Positions 24,526 to 32,122 of a stretch of DNA of 35,813 nucleotides are shown here, in pieces (positions within the stretch are counted from its first letter, which is position 1; each line of letters opens with the position of its first letter). Source of the stretch: Spirosoma utsteinense (GTDB taxonomy: Bacteria > Bacteroidota > Bacteroidia > Cytophagales > Spirosomataceae). The position numbers and the translations under genes were made by a program. The notes beneath the pieces were generated by a model. That model saw only the letters and a program-made list of their open reading frames with translations. It was not told where the DNA came from and did no database searches. The stretch lies in contig NZ_VFIA01000048.1 of NCBI RefSeq assembly GCF_014282275.1, positions 1 through 35,813 of the forward strand, read 5' to 3'.

Positions 24526-25617
24526 TTACTCAGCTATCACCGTTTTATGAGCGGGAATCAGCCGATCGGCCTGCATCTGTTCAAACAGATCGAAGAAAGA
24601 TTCATCGGTCCGTTGATAGACCGAGAAACCCAGTTTGCGGCTTTTCGACATATCGGTCATTACTTCGATGGGCCGCCCAAGATCGAGGTCGGTATGCCAG
24701 GCTGATGCCACCCGGTTCAGGTTGGATTCTGCCAGCCCATACCGACTGGCGATCTCCTGCCATAGCGGCCCGTCACCGGCAATTTGTTCTTCCAACGGGT
24801 GGATAGTCCCGTCAAACCCAACCGCTTCGAGGCCGAACCAGTCGGCCAGCTGTTTCCACAACCAGCTCCACCGGAAGACATCGCCATTGGCCACGTTGAA
24901 CGCTTCGTTGTGAGCGGCTTCGGTTGTTGCAGCCCAGACGAGGTGTTTGGCCAGTACCCGGGCGTCGGTCACGTCGGAGAGACCTTCCCACTGGGCTTTG
25001 GAGCCCGGCCAGCGGAAGGGTCGCCCGCTGGCTTGACAGATGGTTGCGTAGGCGGCTAAAGTGCTGCCCAGATTCATCATGTTGCCTACCGCTTTGCCAA
25101 TAACGGTATGCGGGCGATGGATGCTCCAGGTGAAGCCATCCCGAGCTGCTGCTGCGTAGACCTCATCTTCCTGCGCGTAATAAAAATTCTCTATTTCCAG
25201 GCGTGGGTGTTCCTCCCGCACAGGCGTCAGGGGCAGAAATCCCTCTTTGGCGTAGGCATCGAACGGCCCCAGATAGTGCTTCAATCCCGTTACCAGCGCA
25301 ACATGTTGTACCGATTTTTTAGGGGCCAGCGCGTCCAGCAGATTACGAACCATAGCCCCGTTGACCCGGATATTTTCGGCCTCGGTCGCATTACGCATCC
25401 AGCTCGTAAAAAAAACGTGTGTAGGATCAATGGTGGCCAAGGCTGCCTGCATGCTATCCGGATCGAGCAGATCCGCTGCAACCGGTTGTAGATTGGCTAT
25501 TGTCTGATTGGGGTTCCGGGCTAAGCCGTAGGTGAGCCACCCCTGTTCAATAAGTTCGTGGGCAAGGTTGCTGCCGGTGATTCCACTGGCACCAACTACC
25601 AAGGCGACTTGCTTCAT
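24526..25617 (-). CDS. Atypical SDR, progesterone 5-beta-reductase/iridoid synthase-like (PRISE family)
   Basis: A 363-residue protein of the extended/atypical SDR class. The nucleotide-binding motif is GASGITG (9-15). The family-defining motifs TGLKHYLGPF (110-119) and NFYYAQED (144-151) replace the usual Tyr-x3-Lys centre and supply the catalytic Lys and Tyr, as in plant progesterone 5-beta-reductases and iridoid synthases that reduce enones with NADPH. Bacterial members of about 355 residues are common and reduce activated C=C bonds of small molecules; the natural substrate is usually unknown. It is transcribed on its own, downstream of the Crp/Fnr regulator. A TGTGA-N6-TCACA palindrome lies 99 bases before its start, so direct control by that regulator is plausible. 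Confidence 0.85.
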   Translation of the reverse strand: MKQVALVVGASGITGSNLAHELIEQGWLTYGLARNPNQTIANLQPVAADLLDPDSMQAALATIDPTHVFFTSWMRNATEAENIRVNGAMVRNLLDALAPKKSVQHVALVTGLKHYLGPFDAYAKEGFLPLTPVREEHPRLEIENFYYAQEDEVYAAAARDGFTWSIHRPHTVIGKAVGNMMNLGSTLAAYATICQASGRPFRWPGSKAQWEGLSDVTDARVLAKHLVWAATTEAAHNEAFNVANGDVFRWSWLWKQLADWFGLEAVGFDGTIHPLEEQIAGDGPLWQEIASRYGLAESNLNRVASAWHTDLDLGRPIEVMTDMSKSRKLGFSVYQRTDESFFDLFEQMQADRLIPAHKTVIAE

Positions 25618-25715
25618 GTGAAAGGATCAAAATAACGTTGTACGATGACTAACTAAACAGCCACAATGTTCGCCATTCTTCGCGGGGCGGGAAAGGACTT
25701 ATATCACTTAAATGT

Positions 25716-25731
25716 TGTGAGGTAGATCACA
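25716..25731. promoter_or_regulatory. Crp-like operator palindrome TGTGAGGTAGATCACA
   Basis: A perfect TGTGA-N6-TCACA palindrome with two further paired flanking bases on each side (TG...CA at 25713-25714 and 25733-25734). It sits just after the regulator's stop codon region and about 99 bases upstream of the SDR start at 25617. The regulator carries the same SRETxxR recognition-helix pattern that E. coli CRP uses to read this half-site. Operator function is inferred. Confidence 0.55.
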
Positions 25732-26298
25732 TCAATGGGCCGACATCCGGCTTAATGTTTCCCGGCTGATGCCCAGATAAGAGGCTATGAGTGCTTTAGG
25801 TACCCGTTGTAATAGCGTGGGATACAGCTGGATAAACTGGTTGAACCGTTCTTCGGCTTTCTGACTCATGAGCGACAATATCCTTCGCTGAAGGGCAATG
25901 TAACCCGCTGTTGTTTTCTTCATGAAGAAGTATTCCATCTTTTGCAGCTCTACGCAAAGCTTTTCCCGGTTATCGATGGAAATGAAAAAAAGCTGTGTGT
26001 CTTCCAGGCAATCGATATGTAAGGTGGCATTTACTTTGTTGTGATACGCCTGAGGATCAGAAATCCACCAGTCTTCCATCGCAAACTGTAAAATATGGGT
26101 TTTGCCAAGATCATCCGTGTAGAACGACTTCAATAACCCCTTGACCACGAAATGGTCATTGGGCGCTGGATCACCCGCCTGAACGACATACTGATGTTTC
26201 TTGACCGTTCTGGCCGTAAAGTGAGTCAGGACAAACCGAAACTCTTCATCGGTCAGGGTAACGATTTTCTCTATTTGTCGGCGTAAGACTTCTTCCAT
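25732..26298 (-). CDS. Crp/Fnr family transcriptional regulator
   Basis: A 188-residue regulator. Residues about 10-115 form a cyclic-nucleotide-binding-like beta-roll (TVKKHQYVVQAGDPAPNDHFVVKG). About 118-140 form the long dimer helix. The C terminus is a short winged helix with recognition helix GISRETLSRM (176-185). The R179, E180 and R184 pattern matches the base-contacting residues of E. coli CRP. The cNMP-pocket residues are not conserved as in CRP, so the ligand is probably not cAMP; many Bacteroidota members have no known effector. ATG 26298 is preferred over an in-frame TTG two codons upstream. It probably regulates the downstream SDR gene and perhaps itself. Confidence 0.88.
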   Translation of the reverse strand: MEEVLRRQIEKIVTLTDEEFRFVLTHFTARTVKKHQYVVQAGDPAPNDHFVVKGLLKSFYTDDLGKTHILQFAMEDWWISDPQAYHNKVNATLHIDCLEDTQLFFISIDNREKLCVELQKMEYFFMKKTTAGYIALQRRILSLMSQKAEERFNQFIQLYPTLLQRVPKALIASYLGISRETLSRMSAH

Positions 26299-26440
26299 GT
26301 TCAACCAGTGTCATTCCCTGGATTACAACCCGCGCGCACCCCAAACGGCTAAAAAACGAATCGTGCGGCTTACCCGTTCAGATCGCTCAGTGACAGACAA
26401 CGGAACCCGCTGTGGGCCTGAGTACTGCGTTGAAGCCTGA

Positions 26441-28339
26441 TCATAACCATTCCCACGCGCTTTGGTAAGCGTCCAGTTGCTGCGCGTAGTCGATGAAGTC
26501 GGCATAGAAAGGATGGCTGGCCAGCGTGGCGCTGTCGCCCACGATGATCAGCTTTTTCCGGGCGCGCGTCATGGCCACATTCATGCGTCGGATATCCGAT
26601 AAAAACCCGATCTCGCCCTGGTCGTTACTACGGGTCATGGAAATATAGACGATATCACGTTCCTGTCCCTGAAAGCTATCGATGGTGTTCACCGCCAGTT
26701 TAGCCCGGTAAGGTTGTAACGCCGGCGCATGCTGGAGCAAGTCGTTGAGCACGTTCAACTGTTGCTTGTAGGGGGAAATGATGGCTACCGATGGGAAATC
26801 CAGTGGTGTATAGAACGGGCTCAAGGTTGCCACTACGTCGGTCAGGTGCTTGATCAGCAAGGCGGCTTCCTCGGGATTGGTCGAGCTTGTTCCTTCCAGT
26901 TTCTCATCGAATCCACAGCCGGCGGTATCGATAAACCCCAGTGGACTGTCGCCGGCAAAGAGCGAGTGGGTAGCCACGGAAGCATGCGCCCGCAGCCGGT
27001 TCTGGTAAAACACGCGGGAGGAGTAGCCCATGATTCGTTCGTGCATGCGGTATTGCTCTTCGAGCAGCGTAACGGCTTCGGGATGCAGGGCAACGCATTT
27101 CTCCAGCAACGTGGTGCTCAACCCTTTCCGGGCTGCTTCCATCGATTTTACCGTGGGCGATAGCTGGCAGTGATCCCCCGCCAGTATTACCTTTTGGGCT
27201 TTCAGAATGGGTATCCAGCAGGCTGGTTCCAGGGCCTGGCCGGCTTCATCGATGACCACGGTGTGGAAGGTCAGGTTCCGGATCATGTACTGGTTAGACC
27301 CAACCAGCGTGGCTGTTATCACCTGCGCTTTGGCTACCAGATCATCGATGATATACTGCTCCGAATTATCTACCTCTTTCATGATCCGGTGCGCTTCGTC
27401 GAAGAGGGCCTTACGCTGGTCACGCTCGGCTTTACCGAACTGGCGCTTGTACTTATGCGCCATATTCTTGAATTCGTTCGCCTGCTTTTTCAGCTTTTTG
27501 GCTTCCCTCATCAGCGGATGGTCAGCCATTTTATGGTCCAGCGTCAGGGCCATCAACCGGTCAGACACCCGGGCCGGATTCCCGACGCGCAGCACGTTCA
27601 GGCCCTGTTCATGAAGCTTTTCACTCAGGAGATCGACGGCCGTATTGCTGGGGGCCACGACCAGTATTTTCTGGTGGTCCTGCCTGATCAGCGCGTTTAT
27701 CGCCTGTACCAGCGTCGTGGTTTTGCCGGAGCCCGGCGGGCCGTGGACAATGGCCAGTTCATTGGCTGCCAGGATATGCTGCACCGCCTGGCGCTGACTA
27801 TCGTTAAGTCGTGGAATAACGGGTAGCGGGATATCGGTTCGTGCGGTAGGGGAGGCCTGCCCCGTCAGTATATTGACTAATCTGTTTTTAGGGTTTTCGC
27901 TGCGCATGTTAGCCTCCTTAAGCGCGTCCTGCATCTCATCATAGCTCTTGTCGTCGAAAAGCATTTCTACGCCCAGCTTGCCATCGCGGGACCAGTCGGG
28001 CAGTTCATCGGTGAGCAGGGTTATCTTCAGCCGGTTCCCGCTCAGGTAGGCGATGGTACCTTCTACCCGGTCTTTCCGGGGATCGTGGTTGCTGAAAAAA
28101 AGAGCGGGCATGCCCGACCGCAGCTGGTGCGATACATCGTGGTGGTTGGTGCGTTCGAGTTCGACCGTCACATAATCCCCCCGGCTCATTTCAGACCCTC
28201 GGATGGCGATGGGATACCAGGTCAGGCCGTTGGCCCGGCGGTCGGCAATGGAGGTAGTTTCGGTAAGTTTCCGGTACTGGTTGCGGTCCTCTTCTCGTTC
28301 AGCCTTTAGTAAATCAAGAAGCTGTTTAAAATAATCCAT
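26441..28339 (-). CDS. Superfamily 1 DNA/RNA helicase, IGHMBP2/DNA2-like
   Basis: A 632-residue helicase. An N-terminal OB-like region (about 35-130) precedes the motor core. The motifs in order are Q-motif region LNDSQRQAV (178-186), Walker A GPPGSGKTT (200-208), APSNTAVD (229-236), DEAG at 364-367 (motif II), GDHCQLSP at 388-395 (motif III), QYRMH at 429-433 (motif IV), DSFQGQE at 554-560 (motif V) and MTRAR at 590-594 (motif VI). A charged helical insertion lies between about 280 and 320. The set defines the Upf1-like family of 5'-to-3' helicases such as IGHMBP2 and DNA2. The bacterial role is probably nucleic-acid repair or RNA processing. ATG 28339 is chosen; upstream frame to 28414 has no conserved features. 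TACCTTTG (-7-like) lies three bases before this ATG. Confidence 0.9.
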   Translation of the reverse strand: MDYFKQLLDLLKAEREEDRNQYRKLTETTSIADRRANGLTWYPIAIRGSEMSRGDYVTVELERTNHHDVSHQLRSGMPALFFSNHDPRKDRVEGTIAYLSGNRLKITLLTDELPDWSRDGKLGVEMLFDDKSYDEMQDALKEANMRSENPKNRLVNILTGQASPTARTDIPLPVIPRLNDSQRQAVQHILAANELAIVHGPPGSGKTTTLVQAINALIRQDHQKILVVAPSNTAVDLLSEKLHEQGLNVLRVGNPARVSDRLMALTLDHKMADHPLMREAKKLKKQANEFKNMAHKYKRQFGKAERDQRKALFDEAHRIMKEVDNSEQYIIDDLVAKAQVITATLVGSNQYMIRNLTFHTVVIDEAGQALEPACWIPILKAQKVILAGDHCQLSPTVKSMEAARKGLSTTLLEKCVALHPEAVTLLEEQYRMHERIMGYSSRVFYQNRLRAHASVATHSLFAGDSPLGFIDTAGCGFDEKLEGTSSTNPEEAALLIKHLTDVVATLSPFYTPLDFPSVAIISPYKQQLNVLNDLLQHAPALQPYRAKLAVNTIDSFQGQERDIVYISMTRSNDQGEIGFLSDIRRMNVAMTRARKKLIIVGDSATLASHPFYADFIDYAQQLDAYQSAWEWL

Positions 28340-28342
28340 AGA

Positions 28343-28350
28343 CAAAGGTA
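28343..28350 (-). promoter_or_regulatory. Candidate -7 element abutting the helicase start
   Basis: TACCTTTG on the minus strand is a perfect TAnnTTTG with three bases between it and the chosen ATG, which would make transcription begin at or near the A of the start codon. No clear TTTG partner lies 19-21 bases upstream, so the element is uncertain. Confidence 0.25.
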
Positions 28351-28530
28351 GCCCATAATTGGCCGGAGCCCGACGGTACGGTATACTCATTCCTTCCTGT
28401 CGTTTGCCATACAAAGTAGTTTACAGCCCGTTTTGACTTACCGTTTGAAAACCGGCACAAATCAGAATACTTATTCCTAAACCCTTTAGCCGTGCCTCAT
28501 TTTGGGGCATCGGCTCAACCTGTTCATACT

Positions 28531-31500
28531 ATGATCTCTTTTTTATCCTCGTCGAAGTCCTGGCTTCGTCTGCTCACCGCAGCCGGGGCCACGGTTGGTT
28601 TGTATGCCTGTTTAACTACCCAGAAGGTTTCAACGCAGGCGGTAACGGCCAGCGCGCCGGAAGTGGTCAGCCCGCCTGCGCCCCGGCGGGTCCTTGTTTT
28701 TTCGAAGACCAAAGGGTGGAAGCATACCTCCATTCCGTTTGGCATTGCCGCTATTCAAAAGCTGGGTCAGGAGAATAACTTCCGGGTCGACACGACGAAG
28801 AACGCCGACTACTTCAACGACGACAGCCTGCGGCATTATCAGGCTGTTGTTTTCATGAGTACCACCGGCAACGTGTTGAACCCTGTTCAGCAGGCTGCTT
28901 TCGAGCGTTATATTCAGGCCGGTGGCGGGTATATGGGTGTTCATGCCGCTGCCGACACCGAGTATGACTGGCCCTGGTATAACAAACTGGTGGGGGCTTA
29001 TTTTTCCAGCCACCCCAATAATTCCAATGTGCGCAAAGCTACCGTCGACGTGACGGATAAAAGCCACGTGTCGACGGCCCACCTGCCCGACCGCTGGGAG
29101 CGCACCGACGAATGGTACAACTACCGATCCTTTTATTCGGATCTGAACGTGCTGGCGAACCTGGACGAGAACACCTACGATGGCGGAACGAATGGCAGTA
29201 ACCACCCTATCGCCTGGTATCATGAATTCGATGGTGGACGGGCATTCTACACGGGGGGCGGGCACGAGGATGCCAGCTTTAGCGAGCCCCTGTTTGTGAA
29301 GCATTTGCTGGGTGGCCTGACCTACACGATGGGTAAAGGGCAACCGCTAAATTACACCAGGTCCTACGCCGTTGTTATGCCCGAGGAAAATCGGTTCACC
29401 AAAACGGTACTGGTCAATGACCTGAATGAGCCAATGGAGCTGGCTGTCGTGGACGATGGCCGGGTATTCTTTACGGAGCGCAGTGGCAACGTGTCGGTGT
29501 ATGACACCCGCACCAGCCAGGGGAAGGTGATGCATAAATTCGCCGTCAGTACGAAACAGGGGTTTGGGGTGCAGGGAATCACCACCGATCCCAACTTTGC
29601 TACGAATCATTTCCTGTACCTGTACTACAGTCCTGCCGTTGAGAAAGATCCTGTTTATCAGCTATCGCGGTTTGTTGTAAACGAGGATAACACACTGGAT
29701 CTGGCTTCGGAAAAGGTGGTGCTGAAAATTCCGCACGAGTTTGAGGCCAGCGCCCACCACGGTGGTTCTTTTGCCTGGGATAAGGAAGGCAACCTGTATC
29801 TCTCCACCGGGGACAATACCAATCCCTTCCCGTCCAACGGCTACAATCCCATTGACGAACGGCCGGATCACCTCACCCTCGACGCCCAGCGTTCGGCCGC
29901 GAATACCAACGATTTGCGGGGTAAAATACTGCGTATTCGTCCCCAGGCCGATGGTAGCTATACCGTTCCCGATGGCAACCTTTTTGCGAAAGGAACGGCC
30001 CAGACCAGGCCGGAGATCTATACGATGGGATTACGCAATCCGTATCGTATCGCCGTAAACCCCAAAACGTCGGTGCTGTACTGGGGCGAGATCGGGCCGG
30101 ATGCCGGGAAGGACAGTACCATCGGCCCGCGGGGATACGATGAGTTCAACCAGGCAAAAACACCCGGTAACCACGGCTGGCCGCTGTTCATTGGCGACAG
30201 CAAGCCTTATCCGGATCTGGACTTCGCTACCAATGTGGCGGGGCCGCTTTTCGATCCCAAAGCCCCTGTGAATGGGTCGCCCAATAACACGGGCTTAAAA
30301 AACCTGCCAGCCACCAGACCTGCCATGATCTGGTATCCCTATGCCGCGTCGAAGGAATTTCCGGAACTGGGGCAGGGCGGGCGTAGTGCCATGGCCGGTG
30401 CGTTCTACAGCTACGATTCGGGTTCAGGCGCGAAGAACAAGTTTCCCGCGTATTACGACGGGATGTTGTTCATCTTCGACTGGATGCGGAACTGGGTCGT
30501 TGCCGCCCGTTTCGACAAGGATGAGAATTACCTCCGTACAGAACCGTTCATGGTTGGAAACGGCGACTTCCGGCGTCCAATCGACCTCACTTTCGGGAAG
30601 GATGGCGTGATGTATATGCTCGAGTACGGGTCCGTGTACGGGGCCGATAACGATGATGCGCGGCTCGTGAAAATTGAATACAACATGGGTAACCGCGCCC
30701 CCATCGCCAAAGCCAACGTCGTCGACTCCCTGGAAGCCGCCCAGGCCAATGCCCGCTCTTTTCTTACTTCCGACAACCGGTTTGGTCCGGTTATCCGGGA
30801 GGCTGTCGGGCAGGCACCGCTTCGGGTAAAGTTCAGCGCCCGGGGTACAGACCTTGATCAGGATGATGTGCTGACTTATCAGTGGATGTTCGATGGGAAA
30901 ACGGTTGGGGATACCCGGCCGAATGCTACCTACACCTATACGCAGCCCGGCGTCTATAACGCCATCGTGAAAGTAACGGATCAGACCGGGCTATCCGGCA
31001 TGGATACGATTGTGGTGAAGGTTGGGAATGCCAGGCCCGAGGTGGCCATCACCACGGCGGGTAACAAATCCTTCTTCTGGCCCGACAAACCGTTCACCTA
31101 TGCCGTGAAGGTTGCCGATAAGGAAGATACCAGGATCGATCCTAAGCGGGTTAAGGTGTATTACGCCTACAGTGCCCAGCCGGGCGGGACACCAGCCGCT
31201 GTTCCGCAGCAGGGGCACCAGGATCTGGCGTCGGTGGGCAATGGCTCACTGGGCAAGAACCTGATCGCCAACAGCGATTGTAAAGCCTGCCATACGATTG
31301 ACAAGCCGTCGGTGGGGCCTACGTTCCTGGCGGTTGCCAGCCGGTATAAGGGGCAGGCGGGCATAACGGAACGGCTGGCGAAGAAAATCATCGAAGGCGG
31401 TGGGGGCAACTGGAGTAAGGACCACCTGATGAGCGCTCACCCCCAGATTCCCGCTCAGGATGCCCAGGAAATGGTTAAATACATTTTCTCACTCACCGAC

Positions 31501-32037
31501 AAGCAGAATCAATCCACGGTTCCGCCACAGGGAACACTGGCCCTGAAAGAACATAAAGCGGAAGAACCCCGCGGTCAGTATACGCTGGTAGCCACCTACA
31601 CAGATAACGGCGGCAAGGGCGTAGGACCGCTTACGAGCACCGACGTGGTAACCCTGCGGAATGCGAAACTCAGAGCCATCGATGCTGATTCGTACGTTGG
31701 ATTCCCGCGCTGGGGCAGCCGGCTTTCGGCAGGCGGACATAAGGCCTACCTGTTGTACAAAGGCGTCGATATGACCGGTATACAGTCGCTCACCTATGAC
31801 TACTCTTCGTTGAACAAAGACGGCGAAATCGAAGTACGGCTGGATTCTTACGCCGGGCCGGTAGTGAGCCGGGCACCGTATAAAGTCACGGGAGACTGGA
31901 AAACGATGAATCAGGTAACGGGGACATTCGACAAACCGATTACGGGGAAACACGATGTTTATATCATTGCGGTTAAACGGGACAAGCCAACGAACGAGAT
32001 CATTCAGCTTAGCAGCGTTCAGTTTAACCCCTACTAG
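28531..32037 (+). CDS. ThuA / glucose-sorbosone dehydrogenase / PKD / cytochrome c lipoprotein
   Basis: An 1168-residue exported multidomain protein. The N terminus is a lipoprotein-type signal ending GLYAC, with Cys27 as the likely lipidated residue. ThuA-like (glutamine-amidotransferase-like, trehalose-utilisation) fold spans about 52-265 (GGGYMGVHAAAD, FYTGGGHEDASF). A six-bladed glucose/sorbosone dehydrogenase propeller spans about 290-715 (HHGGSFAWDKEGNLYLSTGD, PEIYTMGLRNPYRIAV). PKD-like domain spans about 755-832. A cytochrome c spans about 905-990 with C917-K-A-C920-H921 and M967 as likely axial ligand. A CBM6-like beta-sandwich spans about 1045-1168. It probably binds a polysaccharide and oxidises a sugar at the cell envelope. 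ATG 28531 is used because it begins the signal peptide. A strong hairpin follows the stop. Confidence 0.9.
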   Translation: MISFLSSSKSWLRLLTAAGATVGLYACLTTQKVSTQAVTASAPEVVSPPAPRRVLVFSKTKGWKHTSIPFGIAAIQKLGQENNFRVDTTKNADYFNDDSLRHYQAVVFMSTTGNVLNPVQQAAFERYIQAGGGYMGVHAAADTEYDWPWYNKLVGAYFSSHPNNSNVRKATVDVTDKSHVSTAHLPDRWERTDEWYNYRSFYSDLNVLANLDENTYDGGTNGSNHPIAWYHEFDGGRAFYTGGGHEDASFSEPLFVKHLLGGLTYTMGKGQPLNYTRSYAVVMPEENRFTKTVLVNDLNEPMELAVVDDGRVFFTERSGNVSVYDTRTSQGKVMHKFAVSTKQGFGVQGITTDPNFATNHFLYLYYSPAVEKDPVYQLSRFVVNEDNTLDLASEKVVLKIPHEFEASAHHGGSFAWDKEGNLYLSTGDNTNPFPSNGYNPIDERPDHLTLDAQRSAANTNDLRGKILRIRPQADGSYTVPDGNLFAKGTAQTRPEIYTMGLRNPYRIAVNPKTSVLYWGEIGPDAGKDSTIGPRGYDEFNQAKTPGNHGWPLFIGDSKPYPDLDFATNVAGPLFDPKAPVNGSPNNTGLKNLPATRPAMIWYPYAASKEFPELGQGGRSAMAGAFYSYDSGSGAKNKFPAYYDGMLFIFDWMRNWVVAARFDKDENYLRTEPFMVGNGDFRRPIDLTFGKDGVMYMLEYGSVYGADNDDARLVKIEYNMGNRAPIAKANVVDSLEAAQANARSFLTSDNRFGPVIREAVGQAPLRVKFSARGTDLDQDDVLTYQWMFDGKTVGDTRPNATYTYTQPGVYNAIVKVTDQTGLSGMDTIVVKVGNARPEVAITTAGNKSFFWPDKPFTYAVKVADKEDTRIDPKRVKVYYAYSAQPGGTPAAVPQQGHQDLASVGNGSLGKNLIANSDCKACHTIDKPSVGPTFLAVASRYKGQAGITERLAKKIIEGGGGNWSKDHLMSAHPQIPAQDAQEMVKYIFSLTDKQNQSTVPPQGTLALKEHKAEEPRGQYTLVATYTDNGGKGVGPLTSTDVVTLRNAKLRAIDADSYVGFPRWGSRLSAGGHKAYLLYKGVDMTGIQSLTYDYSSLNKDGEIEVRLDSYAGPVVSRAPYKVTGDWKTMNQVTGTFDKPITGKHDVYIIAVKRDKPTNEIIQLSSVQFNPY

Positions 32038-32059
32038 GCTTTCATTTCTTTCTATCGGG

Positions 32060-32098
32060 CTGGGGTGGTATCAGGTTTTGCGCCTGATACCACCCCAG
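32060..32098. terminator. Perfect 16-bp hairpin between convergent genes
   Basis: CTGGGGTGGTATCAGG (32060-32075) pairs exactly with CCTGATACCACCCCAG (32083-32098), loop TTTTGCG. It lies 22 bases after the ThuA protein's stop and 24 bases before the sensor kinase's stop, both pointing at it. No T-run follows on either strand, so it is a terminator in shape but not of the classical intrinsic type. Confidence 0.65.
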
Positions 32099-32122
32099 TC
32101 ACCCGAAAACCCTAGTCAGTAA

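Noticed and set aside
27170..27826. Plus-strand open frame of 218 codons inside the helicase
   Set aside because: The helicase on the other strand has all motor motifs across this span. The frame is antisense to motifs I-II and has no matching family.
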